From positions 1 to 36,682 of the forward strand of contig JALWTO010000054.1 of assembly GCA_027082825.1 (NCBI GenBank): DNA of 36,682 nucleotides, given 5' to 3'. Positions within the stretch are counted from its first letter, which is position 1, and the number at the start of each line of letters is the position of its first letter. This DNA comes from Acidilobaceae archaeon (GTDB lineage Archaea; Thermoproteota; Thermoprotei_A; Sulfolobales; Acidilobaceae). The translations under genes were made by a program, and so were the position numbers. A model generated the notes under the pieces. The model did not search any database. It saw nothing but the letters and a program-made list of their open reading frames with translations, and was not told the origin of the DNA. Of this stretch, positions 28,365 to 36,682 are shown piece after piece.

Positions 28365-28594
28365 AAGTATTCACCAGAGTTTTATAGATTCATTCAATTT
28401 AATAAAATTTTGGATGCGGATTTTGAATAGGTCTGTAACCTGCTTCTGATTTGTGGATCTTTTAAGGCCTCTTTAGGCTTCTTTTTACATCAAGAGCTAC
28501 GAGATATGCTTATAAGATCATAACTCCATAAAATTTATCGGTGATCCCTGTTTCCGAGATCCATAGAAGTCCGTAGGGAGGGGCTAGGGAAACC

Positions 28595-29419
28595 GTGATG
28601 AAAATGAATTTTCCAATTGATTATCATGACAGAAAGCCTCTGGGAAAGACAGGAGAAAAGACATCTGCCATAGGATTAGGTACATGGGCCATTAGGGACT
28701 ATTCGATAGCCGAAAAGGTTTTTATTAAAGCTATTGAGGATGGAATAGATTTAATTGATACTGCAGAAATGTATGACTCTGGTAACGCCGAACTCTTTGT
28801 AGGCAAGGTGATAAAGAAAGTAGGAAGAGACAACATCTTCGTTATTACAAAGCTGTTACCATCTAGGTTTAGAACAGAAGACCTCGCGAAGAAAGCAGCA
28901 AAAAACTCCTTAAAAAGATTAGAATTGAAATACTCAGATCTAATATTAATACATTGGCCTGATTATTCTGTATCTATAGAAAAACAGGTCAAAAACCTTG
29001 AGGTACTTGTAGATCAAGGACTTACAAGGTATATAGGTGTTAGTAACTTTTCCAAGAAAGAGCTAGAAGAGGCTCTCTGGTCCCTAAAGAGACATGAAAT
29101 AACCGTTGACCAGGTCAGGTACAGCGTTCTTCATAAGAATATAGAAAAAGAACTTTTACCTTATGTATTAAATGTAGGAATAACTATTGAGGCATATACA
29201 CCAATAGAAAAAGGCAAAGTTAGTAATATCCCTGAGGTCCAAAAACTATCTAAGAAGTATAATAAACCTCCTATAGCAGTAGCACTCAATTATATTATAT
29301 CTAGGCCAATGGTAGTTGCCATAGTCAAGACCGAGAGATTAGATCACCTTTTTGATATAGAAGCGACTCTTGGCTGGAGACTTTCTGAGAAGGATATAGA
29401 TCTTTTATCTAGTATATAA
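28595..29419 (+). CDS. aldo/keto reductase
   Basis: GLGTWAIRDY, DLIDTAEMYDSGNAELFVGKVI, LILIHWPDYSV, YIGVSNFSKKELEEAL. Confidence 0.93.
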   Translation: MMKMNFPIDYHDRKPLGKTGEKTSAIGLGTWAIRDYSIAEKVFIKAIEDGIDLIDTAEMYDSGNAELFVGKVIKKVGRDNIFVITKLLPSRFRTEDLAKKAAKNSLKRLELKYSDLILIHWPDYSVSIEKQVKNLEVLVDQGLTRYIGVSNFSKKELEEALWSLKRHEITVDQVRYSVLHKNIEKELLPYVLNVGITIEAYTPIEKGKVSNIPEVQKLSKKYNKPPIAVALNYIISRPMVVAIVKTERLDHLFDIEATLGWRLSEKDIDLLSSI

Positions 29420-29444
29420 TTCATTTAGCAATAAGGACAGGTGC

Positions 29445-29627
29445 TTGGGTATGGGAGACTATGTCCTAATAGATGAATATGGATCACTGTTTAAAGTAAA
29501 TATTTCAGAAAATGGGCTCTTTATTTGCCCTCTCTGTGGAGCTAAGTTCTTTTCAGTAAAGGATCTTATAAGCCATATAATTTTTCACTTTTCGACTGAA
29601 CGAGAACTTAAACACACAAACCAATAA
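29445..29627 (+). CDS. single C2H2 zinc-finger small protein
   Basis: 60 aa with CPLCGAKFFSVKDLISHIIFH (C-x2-C-x12-H-x3-H). Confidence 0.65.
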   Translation: MGMGDYVLIDEYGSLFKVNISENGLFICPLCGAKFFSVKDLISHIIFHFSTERELKHTNQ

Positions 29628-29631
29628 AATA

Positions 29632-30012
29632 TCAATTAGCAGCAGCAATAAGATACTCTGCGGAGGAGAAGTTTCCTGGACCTTTCTGATAGCTTAAAAG
29701 AGGTTCTTCTACACTCTTTGCTAAAGAACCTATATTGACAAGGATTTCATCTACAAGCCTATCGACCACTTTCTCAGGTTTTCTATATTGAGTTCTTCTA
29801 ACTCTTATCTCTTTTCCACATATAATTATTTTAAGTTCATCGTCTAAATTTCCATAAAGCCACCCTCCTTCTAAGAACCTGACATATACATTAATTCCGT
29901 ACTCATTTCTGAGTTTATCAACAACATTAAAGAGTAATTTAAGGTCATTCTCGTTACCTTCCTTAATATAAATTTCATATGAGGGATTGTTGACCTTCAC
30001 TTTCAGAGACAC
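29632..30012 (-). CDS. conserved-looking hypothetical protein
   Basis: 126 aa ORF, compact alpha/beta pattern, no recognised motif. Confidence 0.6.
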   Translation of the reverse strand: MSLKVKVNNPSYEIYIKEGNENDLKLLFNVVDKLRNEYGINVYVRFLEGGWLYGNLDDELKIIICGKEIRVRRTQYRKPEKVVDRLVDEILVNIGSLAKSVEEPLLSYQKGPGNFSSAEYLIAAAN

Positions 30013-30077
30013 CTCTATGGAAAGTTTTATGAGAGGCCGGAGATTTTATTACATTGCTGAGTTTTAAAGAGGGTTTA

Positions 30078-30100
30078 ACCTCTGTACCACCAGAGGAACA
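30078..30100. terminator. small perfect hairpin (possible terminator or structural element)
   Basis: CCTCTG-TACCAC-CAGAGG inverted repeat in the intergenic region. Confidence 0.25.
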
Positions 30101-30215
30101 CACTAATACTACAATAACTGAATTTCAAAGAAAATTTATTTTATCTGGACATTAGGACCTTTTAAGCTTGTTTTAATCAACCACAAACTAGAAGGACTAA
30201 GAGGGGCCAAGAACC

Positions 30216-30449
30216 TTGAGTGCTAAAAGAGAAGTGGTGTTTCCAAAGATATATGTTCTTTCGAAGAGGCCGGAATCTAACTGTGATTTCTTAGAAATAG
30301 AGGAAAGTAAAGAAGGTTTCTATCTTGCCCATTGTAGGGTCCTTGATAGGTATTTGACTACATATCAGGTTGTTAAGTGTGAGAGATTCTGGAAAACCTG
30401 TCCATACAGAAAATTTGGACTTCAGTTCTTGGCTATGAGTTCTAAATGA
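30216..30449 (+). CDS. small Cys-containing hypothetical protein
   Basis: 77 aa, TTG start; NCDFLEIEESKEGFYLAHCRVLDRYLTTYQVVKCERFWKTCPYRKF. Confidence 0.6.
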   Translation: MSAKREVVFPKIYVLSKRPESNCDFLEIEESKEGFYLAHCRVLDRYLTTYQVVKCERFWKTCPYRKFGLQFLAMSSK

Positions 30450-30665
30450 TTTTACTACAATAAGACTACTGCTTTCTTTCTTAAGGCCTTTTATGTCTCT
30501 GCAACCAATTTATCTTTCTCTAAACCTTAATCCCACTTATCGGGGAGCAGGCAATATCATTACTTAGATAGAAATCATTATCAATAATTCTTTATAAATT
30601 TGAAAATACAATAGAATCTGAAGAGGCTTGAAAGATTATAAAACAGAAACTAACTCTACATAATC

Positions 30666-31031
30666 CTACTGAGGCCTTACTCTCTTCAATGAAACTTCAA
30701 GCTCTTTGGCTTTATTCAATGCATCATCCTTAAGTTTGGGACCTGTTCCGTAAAGAACAAGTATTGGCTTGAACTTATTTTCGTCAGCAGCCTTTCTAAG
30801 TTTTTCAATGACCTCAACAGGAACGTATGTATTCTTTGCAAAAACTTTAATTCCTAATCTTTCATTTCTTTTTGACGCAATAAAGTTAACCTCGGCCTCT
30901 TCATTAGTATCAGTTATATCTATTTTGTGCCCAGCAATTCTATAAAGCCCTGCAACCTTACCAATAATCCCATATTTTTGAGCAAGCTTCTTGGCGTCAA
31001 ACATTTCCTTTGCTGTCACCAACTTGCGCAC
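30666..31031 (-). CDS. hypothetical protein, possible degenerate restriction-endonuclease-like fold
   Basis: 121 aa; AEVNFIASKRNERLGIKVF...KFKPILVLYGTGPKLKDDALNKAKELEVSLKRVRP. Confidence 0.55.
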   Translation of the reverse strand: MRKLVTAKEMFDAKKLAQKYGIIGKVAGLYRIAGHKIDITDTNEEAEVNFIASKRNERLGIKVFAKNTYVPVEVIEKLRKAADENKFKPILVLYGTGPKLKDDALNKAKELEVSLKRVRPQ

Positions 31032-31067
31032 CCCAAGGGTTCTGATATTCAGATTAAGTTCTTAAAT

Positions 31068-32018
31068 CTACCTTTTGGGAAGAACCACAGTTCCAGACCT
31101 TCCATTTATCACATTATATGCATCTTCAAGAGAACCTATTATGGCTATATTCCCTGTTGAGTTGACAAAGTTCATTGATGCTCTTACCTTAGGACCCATA
31201 CTTCCTGGGGGAAAATGTCCTTCATTATAATATCTTTCTAGCTCACCTACGTAGACCTCTCTTAACCATTTTTCATTAGATCTTTTGAAGTTTAGTGCAA
31301 CACCCTTTACGTCGGTAAGTATTACGAACTTATCAGCGGAAATTTTAATAGCCAGCACTGAAGAGGCAAGATCTTTATCTATAACTGCCTCTACAGGAAT
31401 ATATCTATCTCTATCTTTAACTACAGGAATCCCTCCTCCACCTACGGCTATTACGATAGTACCTTCGTTTGCAAGTTTTAAAACAATATCTGACTCTAAG
31501 ACATCCCTGGGCATAGGGCTTGCAACAACTCTTCTATAACCACCACGTGGGTCAGGTTTCATTAACCAGCCTCTTTCTTTACTTAACTTCTCAGCCTCTT
31601 TCTCTGTGTAGTATCTTCCTATGTATTTTGTCGGATTTTTGAAACCCGGATCATCTTTCTTAACAACAACTCTTGTAATTACACTAGCTATATTTTTGTT
31701 TATCCCTCTTTTTCTAAGCTCTTCTTGAAGAGCATGCTGTATTAGATATCCAATCCACCCTTGTGTCATTGCTACAAGTATATCTAATGACTGGTGAGGA
31801 ACCTTGTCAGCTATCGCATCTACAGCCTCAGCAAGATAACCCACTTGTGGCCCATTTCCATGGGTTATAACCATTTTATTTCCATTTAGTGCAACTGAAA
31901 CTAAAGCCTTAGCTGCCTTACTAACATTCCTCCACTGCTCATCAGGACCGCCCTTGTCCCCTTTTTTTAATATGGCGTTTCCTCCTAGCGCAACAACAAG
32001 AAGAGTCACTAAAACCAC
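31068..32018 (-). CDS. arcC: carbamate kinase
   Basis: VVALGGNAILKKGDKG, MVITHGNGPQVGYLAEA, VIAVGGGGIPVV, FPPGSMGPKVRASMNFV. Confidence 0.95.
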   Translation of the reverse strand: MVLVTLLVVALGGNAILKKGDKGGPDEQWRNVSKAAKALVSVALNGNKMVITHGNGPQVGYLAEAVDAIADKVPHQSLDILVAMTQGWIGYLIQHALQEELRKRGINKNIASVITRVVVKKDDPGFKNPTKYIGRYYTEKEAEKLSKERGWLMKPDPRGGYRRVVASPMPRDVLESDIVLKLANEGTIVIAVGGGGIPVVKDRDRYIPVEAVIDKDLASSVLAIKISADKFVILTDVKGVALNFKRSNEKWLREVYVGELERYYNEGHFPPGSMGPKVRASMNFVNSTGNIAIIGSLEDAYNVINGRSGTVVLPKR

Positions 32019-32045
32019 CTTTCATTGGCTAAAAAGTAAAGAGCC

Positions 32046-33392
32046 TTAGGGTAATTTTTCCTTGACTCTCTCTAGGAACTCATTAATCATCTCTTCAACA
32101 GAAGGTCCTTCAACTATTTTTAACTCATAACTTACTCTTACAACAGGCTTATCGATTTTTATAAGCCTAGTAACATCAGCAGGTGTACCTAAGACAACAG
32201 TATCAGCATTAGCCTTTCTTATGGTCTCTTCAAGGTCATTAAGCTGTGATTCACTATAGCCTGTACTAGGCACTACTGGCCCCATATGTTTGTACTTCTC
32301 AATCATTTCTTTTATTATACCAACTGCATAAGGCCTTGGATCAACTATTTCGGCCGCACCGAACTTCTTCGCAGCAACATATCCAGCTGCATAAGGCGTT
32401 CCTCCATGGGTGACTGTAGGGGAATCCTCAAGTACTAACACCCTCTTATTCTTAATAAGATCTGGCTTATCAACATCAACAACACTCTCGGCAACAGCAA
32501 TTTTTGCCTTAGGATTAGCTCTATTTACATTATTCTTTATTGTTTCAATCGCGTTAGGCTTTGCTTGATCAGCCTTATTTATTATAACAACATCAGCCAT
32601 TCTTACATTGATCTCACCAGGAAAGCTTGCAACTTCTTGGCCTGGTCTCATGGCATCAGCAACAGTTATCATATAATCAGGCCTTATGAAAGGCCAGTCA
32701 TTATTTCCTCCATCCCAGAGTATGATATCTCCTTCTCTTTCAGCTTCCTTAAGTATTGCACCATAGTCCACTCCTGCAAATATAGGAAGATTCATTCTTA
32801 TGTATTGTTCATATTCTTCTCTTTCCTCAACAGTAACATTGTATCTATCAAGATCCTCCATGGTTCTGAACTTCTGAACGGCCATCTTTGCAAGGTCTCC
32901 GTAAGCCATTGGATGCCTTATTGGCACAAGTTTGTAATCTTTAGATACTATAACTCTTGAGACAGCTCTTGAGACGGTACTTTTTCCACAACCAGTTCTT
33001 ACTGCGGTTACCGCTATTACAGGCTTTGAGGATTCTAGCATAGTATCCCTAGGACCTAGTATCATGAAATTAGCTCCAGCTGAAAGGGCCCTGCTAAGTT
33101 TCTCACCAACAACCTTATATTCCAGATCGCTATAGGAGAGAGCAACCAGATCAACTCCCCAGGTTTTTATAGCCTCCTCAAGTTTCTCCTCTGGAATAAT
33201 GGGAATACCATCGGGATATTGAGATCCAGCAAGCTCTGGGGGATATCTTCTCCCAATAATGCCTGGTATTTGAGTTGCTGTAAACGCGATGACCTTGTAT
33301 TTAGGATTGTTACGAAAATATACATTAAAGTTATGAAAATCACGTCCACCAGCACCCATTATAATTACTTTAACTTGTTCTGCCAATTTCAT
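32046..33392 (-). CDS. cpgS: cyclic 2,3-diphosphoglycerate synthetase-like P-loop protein
   Basis: Glycine-rich N-terminus VIIMGAGGRDFHNFNVYFRNNP; P-loop TAVRTGCGKSTVSRAV; DIILWDGGNNDWPFIRPD; VIINKAD. Confidence 0.85.
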   Translation of the reverse strand: MKLAEQVKVIIMGAGGRDFHNFNVYFRNNPKYKVIAFTATQIPGIIGRRYPPELAGSQYPDGIPIIPEEKLEEAIKTWGVDLVALSYSDLEYKVVGEKLSRALSAGANFMILGPRDTMLESSKPVIAVTAVRTGCGKSTVSRAVSRVIVSKDYKLVPIRHPMAYGDLAKMAVQKFRTMEDLDRYNVTVEEREEYEQYIRMNLPIFAGVDYGAILKEAEREGDIILWDGGNNDWPFIRPDYMITVADAMRPGQEVASFPGEINVRMADVVIINKADQAKPNAIETIKNNVNRANPKAKIAVAESVVDVDKPDLIKNKRVLVLEDSPTVTHGGTPYAAGYVAAKKFGAAEIVDPRPYAVGIIKEMIEKYKHMGPVVPSTGYSESQLNDLEETIRKANADTVVLGTPADVTRLIKIDKPVVRVSYELKIVEGPSVEEMINEFLERVKEKLP

Positions 33393-33400
33393 ATCACCTC

Positions 33401-33465
33401 AGAACAGCCAATGTTCTAATGTATAGCCTGTTCACAAATAAATTTTGTGGATTTGAACATTAGAA
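33401..33465. promoter_or_regulatory. clustered inverted-repeat operator candidate in a divergent promoter region
   Basis: AGAACA-gccaa-TGTTCT, CTGTTC, CACAAA-taaat-TTTGTG and GAACATTAGAA (inverse of TTCTAATGT) within 65 bp. Confidence 0.5.
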
Positions 33466-33559
33466 GGTCTTTAAACTGGCATAAGGTGATATAATTACTT
33501 TTTAGTAGTACTCTCCTAGAGTTCTAAGAGGAGAAAGGGGTAAAATAGGGTGGAGATTT

Positions 33560-35992
33560 TTGGTCAAGGGGAAAAAAAGAAAGATTAAGCAAAAAGAAGT
33601 GAATCTTTCTGAAAGGTTAATCAGTTCTTTCCAAAAAAGATCTATAACGATTACTGTTATTATTCTGATTATAACACTCTTTGCGGGAACATATATTAGA
33701 ATGCTTCCAGCAATAAAATACAAGTTGGAGCTAGATGCAAGTGATCCATGGATACTCTATTGGATGGCGAAGTACTTCTATGTTCATGGACCCCTTAACC
33801 TAAATGGGCTTAAGGACGTAAAGACATTTTGGTGGCCTCAAGGAAGAGATTTCCTGAGAAGTGAATATATAGGTATTCCTTGGATAACAGCAGTAACTTA
33901 TCCATTAGTGAAACACTTCGGTCTTTCATTAAGGCAGTGGATAAGCCTGGTTCCGGTTATTTCAGGAGCTCTATCCATAGTAATGATATTTTTCTTCGTG
34001 TATTATTTGCTTAAATCTAAGCTAGCTGGAATAATATCGGCGGTCTTTTTTGCAATAATGCCTGGAGCTGTTGTAAGGACCACAGCTGGTTTTGTAGAAA
34101 AAATAGGTGCCGCAGTACCAGTAATAATGTTATCATACATATTTCTTGCAGCAGCCTTTAAGAACGATAGCAAAATCAAGAGGCCAATTTATTCCTTTTT
34201 AGGAGGCCTAATAGGCGGTTTCGTTGCATGGTTATGGGGAGGATATCATCTAGAGACAGCCACTTTTGCTCTAACCCTTTTACTTGATTTGATACTTTAT
34301 AAGCCAACATTATCCAAGTTCCTTAGATTGCATCTGCCATTATTTTTAGGTTACTTCATATCTGTATCTCTATCTCCAGAGGTTGGATACTACTACTTTG
34401 AGAAGAGCGTGGGATTAGTCTTCTTAGGAGCCCTTATATTTTATCTTATAGGAATAAGTTTTGAGAAATTAATCGGAAGAACAACAACACTTCTAAGATT
34501 TTGGCTTGTCGTGACTTTTGTTTTCTTGGGTATAGCCACTGCAGTAAGCGGCGCTGCAAGTCTCTCTGGAAGAATGCGTCTTGTCTTAGGTCTTACATAT
34601 CATCTAAATCCTCTTGAAACGAGTGTTCAAGAATATACACCTCCCAGCTGGAAGACCATATTTGTTGACTATGGATTGGCGCTGTTATTGGGTCTTGGAG
34701 CAATAATTATTGACCTGTACAGACTATATGAGAGCAGAAGAAAAGGTGTTTCCCTACCTTCAGTTTATCCATTCAGATTATCAATATTGATTATATTCCT
34801 GTTCTTGATATATGTAAACAAACATATGTACTATATAGAGCAAATGGCCTCCTTTTATGCAATATTGGCAGCGGGTATATTTACAGGGTTTGTAATAACT
34901 GGAGAAATTTCATCCAGTAAGGCTACTGGAAAAGCAGGAAAGAAGGTAAAGAAGAAAATAAGAATGAAAGTACCGAGCGGAACTTTGTTAAGTGACTCTC
35001 TAAGACTGGCTGGAGCATTGACAATCATAATAATGACCCTTGCAGGCGCTGTTATTTATGCCCAGCAGACGTATTTCAGAAATGAATATCATGCACCATC
35101 GATAATGACCTCTATGCTTGGAGCTCTAACTTTAAACGTAAATGGGAAACCAGAAATAGTTGTTCCGCTAAACGATGCATGGATAAATGCATTAAAGTTC
35201 ATAAATGAATCCACCCCATCGAATGCCCTTATAGTATCATGGTGGGACTATGGTTACTGGATTACAGTCAATACAAATAGGAGAACTCTAGCAGATGGAG
35301 CAACTCTTAATGGAACTCAGATAAGGCTTCTAGCTCAGATTTTAACTGCACCTGAGCATCAGGCCTCAGGCCTCTTGAAGCTTATAGGTGCTAAGCCTAA
35401 CGACACCTATGTCGTGTTTTATGATGCTTTCAGAGGCCTTCTATCACCTCAAGGAGTTCTAACAGTATTTCCACTGATGTCATTCTATCCAAGCCCAGTA
35501 AATAGGAACATGTACTTTATTGTATATGGAGTAGGAGATCTGGCAAAGTCCTTCCAGATGTTGAGAATAGGGTATAGGATAAGTAACCCATATACAAAAA
35601 CTCCATTTAACACAAGCTGGTATGCAACAAGCATGACAGTAAGTAATAATGTCTATTATATGTTCCCAGGATTTGTTGGTAATCCGCAGAAAACTGCAGA
35701 GAAGGTTAGAAACGCACTTCTCTATAAACTAACTATATATGGCCTTTATCATATTCTAGACCATCCCATAACCAATAAAGACTGTCTTCAGATGCTAAAG
35801 GAAGCAAAAATGGTAAGCCCATCAGTTCCTGTATCTCAATATAATATAGCAAAGATACCCCCTGTTAATGTGACAGACTTCAAACTGGTTGCCGAAGCCA
35901 TAGGCTGTCCTAAGAATACAGTGATGCACGTTTCAGGTGGTTATACGTCATTTATTCTTGTTATAGTGTTCATATACAAGTGGACAGGCTAA
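33560..35992 (+). CDS. aglB: oligosaccharyltransferase catalytic subunit (STT3/AglB)
   Basis: 810 aa, multi-TM, IVSWWDYGYWITVNTNRRTLADGATLNGTQI (WWDYG motif). Confidence 0.95.
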   Translation: MVKGKKRKIKQKEVNLSERLISSFQKRSITITVIILIITLFAGTYIRMLPAIKYKLELDASDPWILYWMAKYFYVHGPLNLNGLKDVKTFWWPQGRDFLRSEYIGIPWITAVTYPLVKHFGLSLRQWISLVPVISGALSIVMIFFFVYYLLKSKLAGIISAVFFAIMPGAVVRTTAGFVEKIGAAVPVIMLSYIFLAAAFKNDSKIKRPIYSFLGGLIGGFVAWLWGGYHLETATFALTLLLDLILYKPTLSKFLRLHLPLFLGYFISVSLSPEVGYYYFEKSVGLVFLGALIFYLIGISFEKLIGRTTTLLRFWLVVTFVFLGIATAVSGAASLSGRMRLVLGLTYHLNPLETSVQEYTPPSWKTIFVDYGLALLLGLGAIIIDLYRLYESRRKGVSLPSVYPFRLSILIIFLFLIYVNKHMYYIEQMASFYAILAAGIFTGFVITGEISSSKATGKAGKKVKKKIRMKVPSGTLLSDSLRLAGALTIIIMTLAGAVIYAQQTYFRNEYHAPSIMTSMLGALTLNVNGKPEIVVPLNDAWINALKFINESTPSNALIVSWWDYGYWITVNTNRRTLADGATLNGTQIRLLAQILTAPEHQASGLLKLIGAKPNDTYVVFYDAFRGLLSPQGVLTVFPLMSFYPSPVNRNMYFIVYGVGDLAKSFQMLRIGYRISNPYTKTPFNTSWYATSMTVSNNVYYMFPGFVGNPQKTAEKVRNALLYKLTIYGLYHILDHPITNKDCLQMLKEAKMVSPSVPVSQYNIAKIPPVNVTDFKLVAEAIGCPKNTVMHVSGGYTSFILVIVFIYKWTG

Positions 35993-36010
35993 AGCTACAA
36001 GAAACACTAG

Positions 36011-36514
36011 GTGGGTTATGATATGTTCAAAAGAAAGGAATCAAGTACCAACATCAGAGTTGCTGTAGCCAGGGCTCTCAGTTCTGTCAGACAATCTCTT
36101 CTTAAAGTGAAGCTACAAGAGAGAAGACTTGAGATTACGGCAAAGAAAGATCCAATAGCCCGTAAGGCCTTAGAAAACCTCTATGAGATTGAACATTTAT
36201 TAGAGTTTATTTCATTAAGACTTGAAACACTAGCCGTCACAGGTATAATTCCTTTAAGTGAACTAAATTTGCCCCTAAAGCTTTTGAAAAGAGTTACAGA
36301 GGTTATCGGAGGTTCACCTCCAGATCTTCTTAGCTTGTTAAGTCAGGCTGAGGATTCGTTAAAGGCAGCTTTAGAAAATTATAGCCCAATTCCAGAGGAA
36401 CTGCTCACAGAACCAAATCACATTAGTAGGACAGAGAAAGAGGATGTAGAAACTATATTAAATGAGGCCAGGACCGTGGCTGAACGTAAGCTCGAGGAAG
36501 TTCTGAGTCGATGA
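36011..36514 (+). CDS. ESCRT-III/CdvB-like protein, shortened
   Basis: IRVAVARALSSVRQSLLKVKLQERRLE...LLEFISLRLETLAVTG...ETILNEARTVAERKLEEVLS resembles crenarchaeal CdvB paralogues. Confidence 0.65.
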   Translation: MGYDMFKRKESSTNIRVAVARALSSVRQSLLKVKLQERRLEITAKKDPIARKALENLYEIEHLLEFISLRLETLAVTGIIPLSELNLPLKLLKRVTEVIGGSPPDLLSLLSQAEDSLKAALENYSPIPEELLTEPNHISRTEKEDVETILNEARTVAERKLEEVLSR

Positions 36515-36571
36515 AGACTCCTAGCCAGACCGAGGTTGTAACCTGTGATGAATGGACCACAGTCTGAGACT
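36506..36571 (+). ncRNA. candidate C/D-box sRNA overlapping the CdvB-like stop codon
   Basis: AGTC-GATGA (C core), D'-like CCGA (36530-36533), C' GTGATGA (36545-36551), 12-nt guide, D CTGA (36564-36567)-GACT. Confidence 0.5.
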
Positions 36572-36682
36572 TTAATTCATTGTAGCCCTTATAATATTGT
36601 CTTTTAAACCTCTATGAAAATGAGCTTTCTTTGGGGGCAACAAAATTTGACAGTTCAAAGCTCTACATGGACTATACTGTAT

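Noticed and set aside
28536-28600. Fluoride-type riboswitch or C/D sRNA upstream of the aldo/keto reductase
   Set aside because: GTGATGA at 28595 coincides with the GTG-ATG start and no D box is present; the conserved fluoride aptamer core could not be matched
1-36682. CRISPR arrays, tRNA/rRNA genes, integrases or prophage regions
   Set aside because: No regularly spaced repeats, no tRNA cloverleaf or att-like arrangement, and no integrase/transposase motifs were seen on either strand

Overview
This is a continuous, gene-dense, AT-rich chromosomal window from a hyperthermophilic archaeon, most likely a crenarchaeote (inferred from TTG/GTG starts, TATA/BRE-like promoters, crenarchaeal-type PCNA, AglB, an ESCRT-III/CdvB-like protein and RNase P proteins). 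Content is mostly housekeeping: PCNA; a complete Liv-type ABC transporter; a THUMP/SPOUT - GlmU-like - radical SAM run; an L15e / COG1325 / Rpp30 operon with a Pop5-like gene nearby; a YchF/Obg-like GTPase; Hsp20; a ZPR1-like protein; a PHI - SplB-like radical SAM - tandem nucleotidyltransferase operon; a glycerol-type kinase/dehydrogenase/AGPS-like flavoenzyme/Fe-S operon; SHMT; an aldo/keto reductase; carbamate kinase plus a cDPG-synthetase-like protein; AglB; and a shortened CdvB-like protein. No CRISPR array, tRNA, rRNA or intact mobile element was recognised. The least expected content is non-coding: a set of C/D-box sRNA candidates (one with guides matching the universal 16S 530 loop and a tRNA D-loop around G18), a GC-rich K-turn-bearing H/ACA-like hairpin next to a truncated zinc-protein ORF, a second GC-rich hairpin transcription-unit candidate, and a cluster of TGTTC/GAACA half-sites between cpgS and aglB. 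Family calls and rRNA/tRNA matches come from reading translations and sequence by eye; no searches were run.
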